A stretch of DNA of 64,000 nt from Lepiota brunneoincarnata (lineage: Eukaryota; Basidiomycota; Agaricomycetes; Agaricales; Agaricaceae). Made by a program: the position numbers and the translations under genes. The notes under the pieces are model-generated. The model was not told the DNA's origin. It saw only the letters and a program-made list of their open reading frames with translations, and searched no databases. Of the stretch, positions 1-10,519 are shown in pieces. Position 1 is the stretch's first letter; each line of letters starts with the position of its first letter. Location of the stretch: assembly GCA_023014365.1 (NCBI GenBank), contig JAEBUN010000018.1, positions 558,001 to 622,000 on the forward strand, read 5' to 3'.

Positions 1-697
1 TCTCAACTTTCAATAGCAGAGCTACTAGACGCTACTTTGATGCGATTTGGATTCTCGTTAAACCTTATTATTATACGATATGCGTCTCAGCTTCATGGGA
101 GTGCTACTGTATCTTCTATTAGAGGATGAAACTAATGAACTTATTTGGTGTCTGTAGAAGCCAAATAACCAAAGTGCGATAAACGAACCCCGAACCACTG
201 GCTGTGCAGGTGGCCAATCAAAAGCCGAAAAACTTCAGTGATCATGAGCCTGAAGGTGGTCGTGTACAGGGGCAAGTGCTCCCTCACGCCGTTTATGACC
301 TGATATGTAATAACGTACAACTTGAAGAGTCTCCTCTTGATGTTTTGTAGCTGGCCGAAGGTCGGACATCATGGTGACCGCCAGTCGATTCTTGTCACTG
401 ATAAACGCCTTCGATGCCAAGGGAAACTCGTTGCGGACCACGTGCCATCTCAGACCAGAAGAGCATTCACACCAGAAGGCTGAGATTTTCAGTATTGTTT
501 CCAAAGCTTCGGTGTCTGGAAACTCTTAGACATCGTGTCACTGGGACACAATACTGAAAGCGTCAACTTTCCAGCATCCGACTCACTACAGCATCCCTTT
601 TCGAAAGAAGTTCTATTTAGTGCTGGACATTCAATCGGGGGTTGACAGTGCTAATCAAGGGGTATGATGTATGTCAATCCGATCGTCACAGTTGGAC
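1..697. other. Intergenic stretch, no supported gene
   Basis: I see no gene I can support. A minus-strand open frame (235-504, 89 codons) has no recognisable domain, signal peptide or splice context, and could be the tail of a gene or another repeat relic. Confidence 0.4.
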
Positions 698-732
698 TTT
701 TTTTTTTTTTTTTTTTTTTAAATCATTTTATT
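698..732 (-). repeat. Poly(A) tract with AATAAA on the minus strand
   Basis: The plus strand has an uninterrupted run of 22 T (698-719). Read on the minus strand it is an A-tract, preceded 7 nt upstream by AATAAA (plus 727-732). It lies about 540 bp beyond the last ORF of the minus-strand gypsy relic. This is what the 3' end of a polyadenylated transcript copied back into DNA would look like. A simple slippage-expanded T run is the alternative. Confidence 0.5.
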
Positions 733-1235
733 CTGGAAGAACCAGACGCAGTTATGGGGTAAGGAGGCACCCAAGATCCGTGGGCAGTGTCTACACTACC
801 TATTCACCAGTGCTGTTACCCAGGTTAGGGGTTCGCTCTTGAGTAGCACGGGGTTCGACACAGGATGTCTATACAGACTTGGTCCTGTCCTACTGAGTGT
901 GACTTGGAGACGACAGAGCACTATAAGTCCAGCCGGTTATGGCAAAGAGGTATAGGAGGCAAGAACTTTATAACACTAAGATAAGTATACAAGGTATTGT
1001 ACTGTATCCTTATATACTTCTAAGTGTGGCTGTACTCCTACTATAATAGTTTGGACCAGAGTAACTATGAGTCAGAGATAAGAAAACATGAGGTGTAAAC
1101 TAAGAATAGTCCTTCTGATGTACACTACTGATGGTTTCATAGTGACATGGGAATGTAAACTAAAAGTAACCGTCCTTCTGATATGGCTTCTGATAACATT
1201 AGGTCCGTTTTTAGAGTTGTTTTCCATACAACTCA

Positions 1236-2504
1236 TTAGTTTCCTTCTTCCAGGTACTTGGCTAGGTAGTTTGGTTTGTAGTAATTGATCTGTGGTTGGT
1301 CGGTGGAGTCTGGTCTGGGGGGAATGACAGGAGAGAAGGTGGGAGTGGGGGTTCTGTGAAGATCGAGTATGGTGGCGGTTTCTGGGGATGGGGGTTGTCC
1401 TGGGTAAAAGATGTTGTATAGAAGGCGTCTGAAATGGGGACTTTCGATCCTTTCTTCTGGTGGGGTGATTGGGTTTTCTTCAGAAGGAACTGCATGGTTC
1501 TCCTGTAATGTTTGATTCGGCCACATCATCATAGCATTCCTTGTAGTAATCGTCATGGGTGAGGTCGATGTATCGATGATGAGTTGTGGGAGTGGTCGAG
1601 GGATGGGTTGTAGGATTTCTGGAGTAGGGGGCGTGTCGAGTCTTTTGACTTGGGCATTCAGTCTGTTTATGGTGCGGTTGGAAGACGGCGCAGTGGGGGC
1701 ATCTATATTTGATGCAGTCGTATGAGTAATGCCCTGGGGCATATTGCTTGCATCCGAGGCAGGCAAATTGGGGGCAATCCATGGCCCAGTGTCCTGTGTG
1801 TCTGCATTGGATGCAGACTGATCTGTCGGTGGTTTGGGGGTTGGTTCGTGGGTGAATGGGGTTGGGGGAGTTCCAAACTGGGACGTTGTTATTGGCGATG
1901 GTGTGGGTGGTGTCTTTGGTGGGGGTGAGAAGTCTGGAGGGATTTCTGATACTGGTGGGCTTTCTTCCCTTGTTGGGGACGGCGGTGATGATAGCGGCAG
2001 TGGTCATTGTGGTAGTGGTGGGGATGGTTGCAGTGGGGGGCTGCGAGGTATGTACCTCATTTCGTTTGGGTAGGTTCTTCGACACCTTGGACATGAGGCC
2101 CGATCTTGAGCGGAGAAGTCGCTTGAGTGATTCTGCCCAGGCACATTGTGTATTGTACACAGTAGCAAGAGCCTTAGTCTGTCGTATGTGGTGGGTATAG
2201 TTGTACCAGAGTTGTCAGTCGTATTCTGAAATTGAAGTGTGTTCCAATTTAGTTGTAAAGGCTCCGTCGGTGGCAGCCTCGCGCAGATCTCCGTCAGAAG
2301 GGTGATCTGGTCCATATGATCGTACTCCAGCTGTATGGTATCTAAGGGAGGTGGCTGGGGCAGCTGTTGGTTCTGGGGTGTCGTTGGGGTCAGGGGTCTT
2401 GTCCCTGAGGGAGGTGTATGTTGCAGCAAAGGTGTGAGAGGGGGTGTAGGGAGACAGGGCTGGAACGGGAGTTGTCTGAAGTGTAGTCTGTTCGATGCTT
2501 GCAT
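1236..2504 (-). pseudogene. Post-pol ORF b of the gypsy relic (+1 frame)
   Basis: Two open blocks (2504-2004 and 1766-1236) lie in the +1 frame relative to the zinc-knuckle ORF that they overlap. They are Pro/Thr-rich and contain no domain I recognise. The intact chromovirus in this window also has a long open frame in exactly the same +1 relation to its zinc-knuckle ORF (22749-24320), and that is the main reason to list this one. The frame is interrupted between about 1767 and 2003. The C- and A-rich composition of this strand lowers stop frequency, so chance openness is possible. Confidence 0.4.
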
Positions 2505-2631
2505 TGTTTATGATGACAATGGAGGATGATGAGGAAGTTGGTGAAGGTGTTGTTGAAAAAGGGGGAGTAGTTTGGGGGCGAGTGAGGTCAAGGTTCATGG
2601 GCATCTTTAAGTATGTTTGGTGTAGGAGCAA
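1480..2631 (-). pseudogene. Post-pol zinc-knuckle ORF a of the gypsy relic
   Basis: Two same-frame blocks (2631-2215 and 2160-1480) make a Pro/Thr-rich protein. Its C-terminal half has a CX2CX4HX4C knuckle (CIQCRHTGHWAMDC), a variant CX2CX6HX4C knuckle and a third Cys/His cluster. It starts inside the end of pol and occupies the position where retroviruses carry env. The young chromovirus has the same arrangement with two knuckles, so a nucleic-acid-binding accessory protein is likely for this family. A stop near 2215 splits the frame, so this copy is probably dead. Confidence 0.55.
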
Positions 2632-3410
2632 AGTTGTCTTTGGTTGGTTCTGGTGGGTTTCTGTTCTTTCTGGAGAATTCCATGAGCTTCTTTATACTCG
2701 GTTAAGTATTCTTCGGTGTTTGTGTGGAGTGTTTCATCGGTGATCCATTTGTTCTCTGTGTGGGGGTATCCCTTCCATTTGACATAGTATTGGAGTTTTC
2801 CGCGGTGTTGGCGGTGATTTAGAATGGCTTCTATTTCGTATTCTTCTTCTTCGTTGATGATGTCTGGTGGTGGTGGAGTCAGATGAGATCCGTATGCTTC
2901 TGTTTCGGTATATGGGGTTAGAAGGTTTCTGTGGAATACCAGGTGTATTTTCCATTTGATCGGAAGTTTTAGCTTGTAGGTGAGTGGTGATAAGACTTCT
3001 GAGATAAGGAAAGGTCCTAGTTGTTTTGGGGATATTTTGTTGGAAATGAAGGGGAGTTTGAGGTTCTTGGCTTCTAGCCATACCTTTTGACATGTTTCAA
3101 GGAGTTTGACAGTTCTTCTGGTTCTTTGTTTCATAATATCGGCGGAGAGTTGATGTGCCGCATGTGCTTCTTTTCTGGCATCATCAAGGAGTCTGATGCA
3201 TTCGTCTACTGATGGAAAGTTCGATGTTTTCATTACCGTGGGTATCGGTGGAGGGTTGTATCCCATGATTAGTTCAAATGGGGATTTCTGCCTTGAGGCA
3301 TGTATTTTGGAGTTGTGTGCAAACTTGGCGATAGGGAGGGTTTCTGACCAGTCAAGAGGGTTTCTGGTGCAGTATATGGCAAGGTAGGTTTGATTTTCTG
3401 ATTGTATCAT
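2607..3410 (-). pseudogene. Integrase C-terminus plus chromodomain (gypsy relic)
   Basis: This is the end of pol. It contains the integrase core tail, a GPY/F-like module (P-F-L-I-S-E-V-L-S-P-L-T-Y-K-L) and a chromodomain whose hallmarks are Y-E-I-E-A-I-L and Y-Y-V-K-W-K-G-Y followed by N-K-W. Chromodomains of this type steer integration to modified histones in fungal chromoviruses (family knowledge). The frame does not connect to the upstream integrase ORF: the catalytic-core end near 3411 reads through a stop where the family has Glu-Arg before the next methionine, consistent with a small deletion. Confidence 0.8.
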
Positions 3411-3484
3411 TCGGTGGACCCATCTGTCTGAGGATGGTATGCAGTTGAGAATGCCTGTTGGATATTTAGACGTTTGGCTAGTTG

Positions 3485-4162
3485 TCAGAGGGAGTTGGCA
3501 GCGAATCTGGGGTCTCGATCTGATATGATTTTATTGGGTAATCCAAATCTGGTGAAGACTTTTTCTATTAATAGTTGTCCGATGTCATTGGCATTTGATT
3601 GATCTGATGTTGGGATGAAAATTACCCCCTTTGTAAGGCTGTGGTCCACCATGGACAATATTGCATTATGGCCAGCGCTAGGCGGTAGACTAGTGATAAG
3701 ATCCCATGAGATCTGGGCAAATGGGCGTTTGGAGGATGATGGTGGGATTGGTTGAGTTGGTGCGCAATCTGGTCTGCATATGATTTTGTGTTGCTGACAC
3801 TCTGGACAGCCTTTGACATAGTTTTTTATGAACATCGACATTCCTGGCCAATATACTTCTTTCTTGGCAAGGCAGTATGTTTCCTGTTCTCCAGGGTGGC
3901 CACATGTAGGGTGGTTGTGGTATCTTGCGATGATATCACATCTGAGTTGGAGGTCTTCTGGAATAATGACATGTTCTTGGAACATGAGGAGCGGACCATT
4001 CGAGGTCGGAACTGTTCCGAAGTCTTTATTGGTGGCGTTAGGGTGGGTTTCTTTTAGGAGTTTGAACGCTTCGGTGGTTCTAGTGTCGTATTTGGGTGAT
4101 TCTGTGATTCTTTTTTGGAGTTCCATATCGACAGTGGCGATAAAGAGGTGTTCTGGAAGCAT
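3485..4162 (-). pseudogene. Integrase zinc-binding and catalytic core (gypsy relic)
   Basis: An HHCC zinc-binding region (H-N-H-P-T-C-G-H-P-G, then C-P-E-C-Q-Q-H) precedes the DDE core, with the first Asp in I-S-W-D-L-I and the second in S-D-R-D-P-R-F. The ORF stops at TGA after A-A-N-S-L, where the intact relative continues with the helix leading to the catalytic Glu. The upstream end is also a TGA (near 4163) beside the A-L-S-R motif. One or two residues near 3650 look inserted relative to the intact copy. Confidence 0.8.
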
Positions 4163-4207
4163 GGTGACATCTTCGTTATCATTATCCTCATCAGGGATAT
4201 GGTCTGG

Positions 4208-5359
4208 TCATCTTGATAGGGCATCTGGTGCAGGGATTTTTGATCCCGGGATGTGTTCTAATTTGAAGTTGTAGTCGGCAAGGGTCTGGACCCATCGTGC
4301 TTGTCGGCAGTTGATTTTCTGGGGTTTACGCCAGTATGTGAGGTTCTGGTGATCTGTTCTGATATGGACAGTGTGAGGGCTGCCAAGGAGGTAGTGGCGC
4401 CATTCTTCGAGGGCTTGGATAATAGCGAGGAGTTCCCTGTTGTAGATATCGTAGTTACATTCCGCTGGTGCAAACATCTTTGAATAGAATGATACGGGTT
4501 TCCATATTCCATTGATGTTGTGTTGATACAGGACAGCTCCTGATGCAAATTTGGAAGCATCGGCTTCTATTTCGAAAGGTTTTGTGGAGTCGGGCATGAG
4601 GAGTACCAGTTTCTTTAGGAATTCGTTCTTGAGTGTTTTGAATGCTTTCTGTTGTTCTTCTTTCCATTCGAATTTGTTTGATTTGGAAAGGAGTTGGTTC
4701 AGGGGTTTGGTGTGGTGGGAGTAGCTGCAGATGAACTTCCGGTAGAAGTTACAGAATCTGATGAATTTCTGAATGTGTCGGACTGTTTTTGGCACTGGCC
4801 AGTCTTCTATTCCCTTGAGTTTTCCGGGATCCATTTTGATCTCGTCTAGCGTGATGATCATGCTGAGATATTTGAGTTGTTGTTTGTTGAACTTGCATTT
4901 CTCCGTTTTGAGGTAGAGGTCATTTTCCTGCAGGATTTGCAGTACTTTTTCCGTAAGTCGGTCAGTTTCTTCCTGGGTTTTACTATAGATTAGGATATCA
5001 TCCATGTAGATGATGATTCCTCCTTTCTCCATTATTTTGGAGAATAACGTGTCCATCATATGTTGGAATGTTGCAGGACTGTTGCAGAGTCCGAAAAACA
5101 TAACAGTCAGTTTGAAAAGACCCATGGGAGTCTTGAACGCTGCTTTCCATTGATCGCCATCTTTGATTCTGACGTTATTGTATCCTAAGCGGACATCGAG
5201 CTTAGTGAAATACTTAGCTCCTTTGAGTTTGTCCATGATAGAGGAAATCATGGGGATTGGGTAAGCATTTTTGACAGTATGATCGTTTAGATAACAATAG
5301 TCTTGGCAGGGTCGGAGGTCTCCTCCTTTCTTGGCAACGAAGAAGAAGGGTGATGCCAT
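4208..5359 (-). pseudogene. Reverse transcriptase and RNase H (gypsy relic)
   Basis: The 383-codon block covers RT from M-A-S-P-F-F-F-V through the catalytic Y-M-D-D-I-L-I and thumb, then RNase H ([14 protein letters not shown]) up to [11 protein letters not shown]/RNase H is the best-preserved stretch of this relic. It is bounded by TGA codons on both sides: near 5360-5390, where the young element reads K-G-Y-I-R-P, and near 4200, where it reads S-R-R-P-D-H. Confidence 0.85.
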
Positions 5360-5389
5360 AGGGGATTTTGAGGGTCAGATGTACCCTTT

Positions 5390-5731
5390 TCAGAGGTTTT
5401 CATCTATGAATTCTTTTAGTGCTTTTTCTTCGGCAGGTGCCACTTGATAAGGTTTCATTGATTTTGCTTCGAATGTCGGTTTTAGTTCGATCTCATGATC
5501 AAATGTTCTTGATGGTGGGAATCGTTCAGAGGCTTTCTTGTTGAATATTCTGGCCCATCGGGTGAATCTCCAAGGGATTTTGGGTGGTTCCTTGTTTGAT
5601 TCCGGTTGTTCTCCTTTTTGGTTTGCTGATTTTGTTGGTTTGTGTTGCTCATTGTGGAGCGTTGTAGCGTGTGTCACTTTGGCATTTACTTCTAATGGGG
5701 TTAGAAGCATCGGGTTCATTTCTCTTTCCAA
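5390..5731 (-). pseudogene. Protease-RT linker of pol (gypsy relic)
   Basis: This 113-codon block corresponds to the region between protease and RT. It includes R-F-P-P-S-R-T-F-D-H-E-I-E-L and K-P-Y-Q-V, which match R-F-P-P-Q-R-P-W-D-H-K-I-E-L and K-S-Y-R-L in the intact pol at 19.9 kb. It ends at TGA after D-E-N-L and is separated from the protease block by a stop near 5770. Confidence 0.75.
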
Positions 5732-5770
5732 AGAGAAGGTGTCAAGGTCAATGTTTGATAGGTTGACATA

Positions 5771-6214
5771 TTATTCTTCAGGGTTTTCCTCAGGTTGAGA
5801 GGTCTTCCCAGCCATTCTGTCCATGGCTATGGAGTTGAGTTCGACAGGTCGTCGTAAGGTTCTGAGGAGTTTGGAAAAGTCCTGGTGATCGATTTGGGGT
5901 TTCCAAGAGAATGTCTTGGTCTTCCAGTTGATGTTGGGATTGTATTGTTCCAACCAGGGAAATCCAATGATGAGGTCTTTCTCACCAGTGTTTGTGATGT
6001 ACGCTTCTAGCATGCAATCTCTTCCATCAATGATGGTTCTGATTTTGATGTATTCATGGATCTTGCCATGTTGATTATCAGTTCCATCAATGTTACTGAG
6101 TGGAATTGGTTGGTCCAGCCGTTTGGTTTGATAACCATTTTGTTCAACGACTTTGTGGGAGATGAAATTCCCTTGGGCTCCTGAGTCTATCAGGGCGGTG
6201 ATGGCCACGGGTTT
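5771..6214 (-). pseudogene. Retroviral-type aspartic protease (gypsy relic)
   Basis: The block carries the protease active-site signature A-L-I-D-S-G-A-Q-G-N-F and the later I-I-G-F-P-W-L. Its open frame runs upstream without a stop across the boundary into the neighbouring LTR (to 6271), so the first 19 codons of the apparent ORF are LTR sequence. I take this as a chance in-frame fusion made by rearrangement, since gag and the normal leader are missing. Confidence 0.75.
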
Positions 6215-6911
6215 TGTTATGATCCGTGCTCCTTCTGTATCCGAGGATAACTGGAGACGGCCTTCAATCACTCTAAAGGTGTCCGAGACGGTTGGCCTTA
6301 TAGAGCTTAGTGGATCGCGCTCAATGAGATAACGAGGGAAGACGCCAAGTTAAGGCAGAGAGGTAAACGACCGCTGTTAACAAGATTAAAGCTTAAGGCT
6401 TTAATCTCTACTTGTACAGGCCTTATATACCTATGAGGTGCTATATACTCGTTATAGGTTACTTGGCTGTTCTACTGGTCGTGCGCAGTCCTGACCATGA
6501 TGCACATCCTGGCTGATGGCATCCTAGCGTTATTTATATTACAATGAGTCAGTACTCTCGCTACTGCTGTGCGATGTTCCATCGCTTTCCTCTGACTCAT
6601 AATCTTCTTCTCCCGATTGTATCTCCATGGAATCCTCTCCGTTCTCGCTCTCCATTCTCTCGGTGCTTCCATCCGTATCGGAGGTTGGGTCGGTTGATCC
6701 ATGGTTATCTTCCTCGTCCTCGGGGTATTCCAATATATCCTCCAAGGTTATCTCCATTCCTGCTTCTCTCGCCAGGTCCTGCATGGCGGTGTAATATTCC
6801 CCTTCCTCGTCTTCGTATTCTTGTGCCCGTAGTTGGTCTGTAGTCTCCTGTACCCATCTTGTAAAGTCGAACAGTAGTTCTTGTTCCTCCCGGTCTGGAC
6901 TGTTCATAACA
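6215..6911 (-). repeat. LTR of the young-chromovirus family at a two-element junction
   Basis: Minus strand TGTTATGAAC to GATCATAACA, 697 bp, aligned end to end with the 698-bp LTRs at 16404 and 23948 with roughly 13 substitutions and one 1-bp indel by my count. It is flanked by a gag-less gypsy protease on one side and mid-integrase of a copia element on the other. The flanking pentamers (GGTTT and GTTAT on the plus strand) do not form a target duplication. This argues for recombination between LTRs of two insertions rather than a simple solo LTR. Confidence 0.85.
6539..6907 (-). CDS. LTR-encoded acidic ORF, diverged copy
   Basis: A 122-codon ORF begins four bases inside the LTR and encodes a very acidic Glu/Asp/Ser-rich product. 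Compared with the copy in the 3' LTR at 24 kb I count eight differences in the coding part. Seven are synonymous and one changes Gly to Glu, a pattern expected only if the frame is translated and selected. In the young element the same segment forms the C-terminus of post-pol ORF b. On its own here it may be only a passenger copy. Confidence 0.5.
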   Translation of the reverse strand: MNSPDREEQELLFDFTRWVQETTDQLRAQEYEDEEGEYYTAMQDLAREAGMEITLEDILEYPEDEEDNHGSTDPTSDTDGSTERMESENGEDSMEIQSGEEDYESEESDGTSHSSSESTDSL

Positions 6912-8909
6912 GTTATGGGCAGAAGCTGTTGCCCATGTGGTCTGGTTGATGAACAGGACCGGAACCCGAGCAGTCAAAGGGAGAACACCGTTCGAGGCGG
7001 TATATGGTCGCAAGCCAGACCTACGTGCAGTACGTGAGTGGGGAGAGGAGGTGTGGGTACACCAGACAGGTGGAGACAAGCTCGGTGGGCGAGCAAAGAA
7101 AGGACGATGGGTCGGTTATGATGCAGAGAGCAATGGCTCCCGCATCTATTTTTCGGACACCGGTGCTATAAAAATTGAGCGAAATTTTCGTTTTATTAAT
7201 TTAGGTCGTCCTGGGCTCGAAGGGGAGCAGTTACCAGCAAGCGAGCCACAAAACGACCCTCCACACAGCACAAGCGCCACAATCGAGCCACCAGCACTCT
7301 CCCCCACCCCTCCCAACCAGCAGCCAGCCAATCCCCCAGCCGATCCTTGCGAAAACACAGCCACAGAAAATGCCAGTGCAGGGGAAACATTCAATGAGGA
7401 GAAGCTGCACACGCAACGGCCTCAACGTGCCAGAAATCCAAGCACAAAGGCAAAAGACATCCTAGAAGGAAGAGCAATTACTCTTGCTGAAGAGCTAGAC
7501 TGGGCTGATGTGCATGTTCTAGCAGCAGATATCGAGGAGACCGAGGGCTTGGAACCTGGGAGCCTGCAGGAGGCAAGGAAACGAGCAGACTGGGAGTTGT
7601 GGAAGAAGGCCATGGAGGAAGAACTTACCATGTTGGGCGATGCCAGAACGTGGGAACTCGTTGATCGGCCAATCGGAGCTAATGTCATCGGCTCAAAATG
7701 GGTTTTTAAGGCCAAGAAGGACGCTGCCAGAAATGTCGTCCGCTACAAGGCTCGACTTGTTGCTCAAGGATTTTCGCAGGTGCCAGGAGTTGACTACTTC
7801 GATACTTTCGCACCCGTTGCACGCCTCGCGTCCATCCAGACTGTTCTAGCAATTGCCGCTGCGCGAAATTATGAGATCCATCAGATCGACATCAAGGGTG
7901 CGTACCTAAACGGAAAACTAGGCCCTGGCGAGACGATCCATATGCGACAACCCCCCGGTTTCATATCCTCCACTCACCCTCAACGCGTCTGCCACCTCAA
8001 GAAGACCCTTTACGGACTCAAACAATCCGGCCGGCGATGGTATCAATGCCTTTGCGAGATTCTGGTCGACAACCTGGGCTTTACACGCTGTGAAGTCGAC
8101 CAAAGCGTTTTTTTCAAGATCACGGCACCAAATCTCATCATAATCCTCGTGCATGTCGATGATTGCACGCTTGTTGCCTCTACCATCGCGCTAATCAACT
8201 GGGTAAAAGGTGGTGTAAAGGAGTTTGTCGAGATTACGGATCTAGGAGAAATCCATTGGCTCCTAGGGATTGAGGTAAAAAGGGACAGAGAGCAGGGTAA
8301 GCTTTTCCTATCTCAACGGTCGTACATCGATGCCTCACTCAGATGTTACGGGCTCGAGAACGAGAAACCGCTCAGCACACCCATGGACCCTGCCATCCGA
8401 CTAATGAGCGAGCAATCACCTCAAACGACTGCCAACATTGCCCGCATGGCCAGCAAGCCATATCAGGAGGCCGTCGGCACGCTTATGTATGCAGCCCTGG
8501 GAACACGACCAGATATCGCTTACGCCGTTCAAGTCCTTTCAAAATTCACCAAGAATTATGGAGAGGCACATTGGGAAGCAGCTCGTCGAGTTTTTCGGTA
8601 TCTAAAAGGCACCCAGGACCTCTGGTTGACATATGGAGGTGATGGCGAGGGCCTTGAGGGTTTTACGGATGCCGACGGCAACATGGCAGAGGACCACCGT
8701 GCCACGTCCGGCTACACGTTCATGATCAACAGCAGCGCAGTTTCTTGGAGCGCGAAGCGACAGGAGATCGTCACGCTATCTACAACGGAATCCGAGTACG
8801 TCGGAGCCACTCATGCATCGAAGGAAGCCCTATGGCTTCGTTCACTTATTTCACAGGTTCTCGACACTGCCGTTCCCTCCACCACCATCTATTCCGACAA
8901 CCAATCCAC
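6912..8909 (+). pseudogene. Ty1/copia pol, integrase C-terminus to RNase H, first part
   Basis: The open frame starts mid-integrase (W-L-M-N-R-T, T-P-F-E-A-V-Y-G) and runs through the copia RT (W-V-F-K-A-K, Y-K-A-R-L-V-A-Q-G-F, L-V-H-V-D-D-C) into RNase H (A-D-G-N-M-A-E-D, S-T-T-E-S-E-Y). It stops being copia at S-D-N-Q-S-T, where an LTR begins (8910). Apart from that insertion no internal stop is seen. Gag, protease and the integrase core are missing at the left, replaced by the LTR ending at 6911. The remaining C-terminus is at 31039-31250. Confidence 0.9.
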
Positions 8910-10194
8910 TGAAAAGGTAAAAACGTTCGTATGTTTTAATATGGATAGTGGGCTTGTTTTCACTAAGCTTAGCCGAAATTCGATAAGCTTAAGCTAATAC
9001 AAGTGGAATGAGATAGATAAGGAACAGTTTCGTCTTTTAGGGTGTTCTGGGGGTGCGTTCTGACAGCGAAATTCAAGAGAGTACTGTTTTAGAGGTTAAC
9101 GAACAGCCGTTGAAGTTATCTTAGCCGTACGGTGCAACAATGAAAGGACAATCCCTGTCAATTCAAAGCGCGGGGTCTCTAGTCTCTGGTCTCTGGTCTC
9201 TGTCTCTGTCTCTGTCTCTAGCACTCTGGAACTCTAAACTCTGAACTCTGGTCTCTGTCTCTGTCTCTGGGTTGGTCGACGACCGAAGAATTCACACTTA
9301 ACGACGCACACTAAATAGCCCTCTGAAACCGTTCTTGATCACGGCTCGCAGACTTGCGTGTGGAAGCGGGGGTGAGACCTCTTGCTTCTCCACGAACAAG
9401 TGCGACCGTATTTATATTGTTTAGATACATACGAGAGATAGTAAATATGAAATAGAAAACAATAAGCTTAATTGTTACAGGCACTGTAGAACATTTTGGA
9501 AGGTTCGGCAGCATTTCTACCTTGCCCTGGGTTATGGGTTTTTCTCTGATTAACGAATGGCAATCCAGCCAGACGTGTTTCGTGCTCGTCTGCATTATTC
9601 TGCGTCCACGCGAGCGCGTTAAGACTCCGGATCAATTATGATCGGAATGTATAGTGGATGGACAGTCCCTTGATCCGTTGTAATTAATCTCAGTTAAGCA
9701 ATAGGCCGAGGTGCCGGGACCCACAAAGCACTTGTTAATTAGGAGTCTTTGATATTTCTAGGGTTTTGGGCATCAGGTGTCGCCTCCCGAACGTTGAACG
9801 TTCCGTTCCATGGTCCGGTCATCATTATTGGGCTCGCTTTCGACGTAATACTCCTGCGACAGCCGCTAGGTACATTCTTTATATTCAAACGCATCCGGGT
9901 TCATCAGAAAACTGCTCGTAAGGTCCCTTGATGCGACCGGAGTATACTCGATAGACTATGTAGAGTCCTGAATCCCTCTGGAAAGCGTTCCGATAGTTTG
10001 GTTCACTAAGCTTAGTGATAATGAACTGGTTTGAACACTTCCAAGGCTCGAATATCCTCAATTCGGTCGAACTGGCTACTACGGGACATAGTACCAATCC
10101 TCTATAGAGTTCTTTAATGATATAGCCAATGATTCTATGTAGAGAATCGTTCCAGAGTACGGAATTCATGTATAGGCGTGAAATCGGCGTATCA
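8910..10194 (-). repeat. 3' LTR of the large element
   Basis: 1285 bp, TG to CA on both strands, offset by exactly 20844 bp from the partner LTR. It contains a CT-rich microsatellite of CTCTGG/CTCTGT units (about 9175-9275) and four TAAGCTTA palindromes (8964, 8984, 9463, 10007). Four substitutions separate it from the other copy (for example in the runs at about 8.9-9.8 kb). The plus-strand ORF at the left end is chance read-through from the copia frame. Confidence 0.92.
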
Positions 10195-10208
10195 TCTCCC
10201 CCTAACCA
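10195..10208 (-). other. Polypurine tract of the large element
   Basis: Directly upstream of the 3' LTR on the minus strand is a purine-rich stretch ending AGGGGGAGA, the standard position for the plus-strand primer of an LTR retrotransposon. It confirms the minus-strand orientation deduced from gag-pol. Confidence 0.75.
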
Positions 10209-10519
10209 ATTGCTGACTGTCCTCAGTCATTATCTCCTTCAAATTCGCAGTATCTGAGTCTCTCTGACGCGCTCTATGGTCTAGAACGTTCACCAGCTTC
10301 GAGGGTAGCGCACTTTCGCTAAGCTTATTCCAAATGATGTCATGTCACCGAGTTTAAATGTATAGATCAACTGCTTGTTGCTATAGCTTAAATTTTTATC
10401 TCTTTATTGGGTCTTTTAAATGTCCCAAGGTCTCGTTTCCTCTCTTTCGTTCTCCCTCTCACTCTTTATTCGTTTTATCCTGCTCGCAGATCACTCCTTA
10501 ACGCCCACTTCTATCAACA

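Larger units (their letters stand above)
720..6214 (-). mobile_element. Decayed Ty3/gypsy chromovirus, minus strand, gag missing
   Basis: On the minus strand the order is protease, RT, RNase H, integrase, chromodomain and then a post-pol zinc-knuckle ORF, as in fungal chromoviruses. Gag is absent: the protease abuts an LTR of another family at 6214/6215. The coding region is broken by in-frame TGA codons and at least one frameshift. No 3' LTR matching the 6215-6911 LTR is present at the left end. The left limit is uncertain; I place it at the poly(A)-like tract. The layout matches the intact element at 16404-24645, but the protein divergence shows another lineage. Confidence 0.75.

Noticed and set aside
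6937..8997. Complete 686-residue copia ORF
   Set aside because: The last 29 codons are LTR sequence of the inserted element; the true copia end is at 31250, and the 5' part is missing.
9171..9275. CTCTGG/CTCTGT array as CRISPR-like or regulatory array
   Set aside because: Plain microsatellite within an LTR, with no spacers; the same in both LTR copies.
9311..9595. 94-codon minus-strand ORF in the LTR of the large element (also 30155-30439)
   Set aside because: Identical because the LTRs are nearly identical; there is no diverged copy to test selection and no recognisable features.
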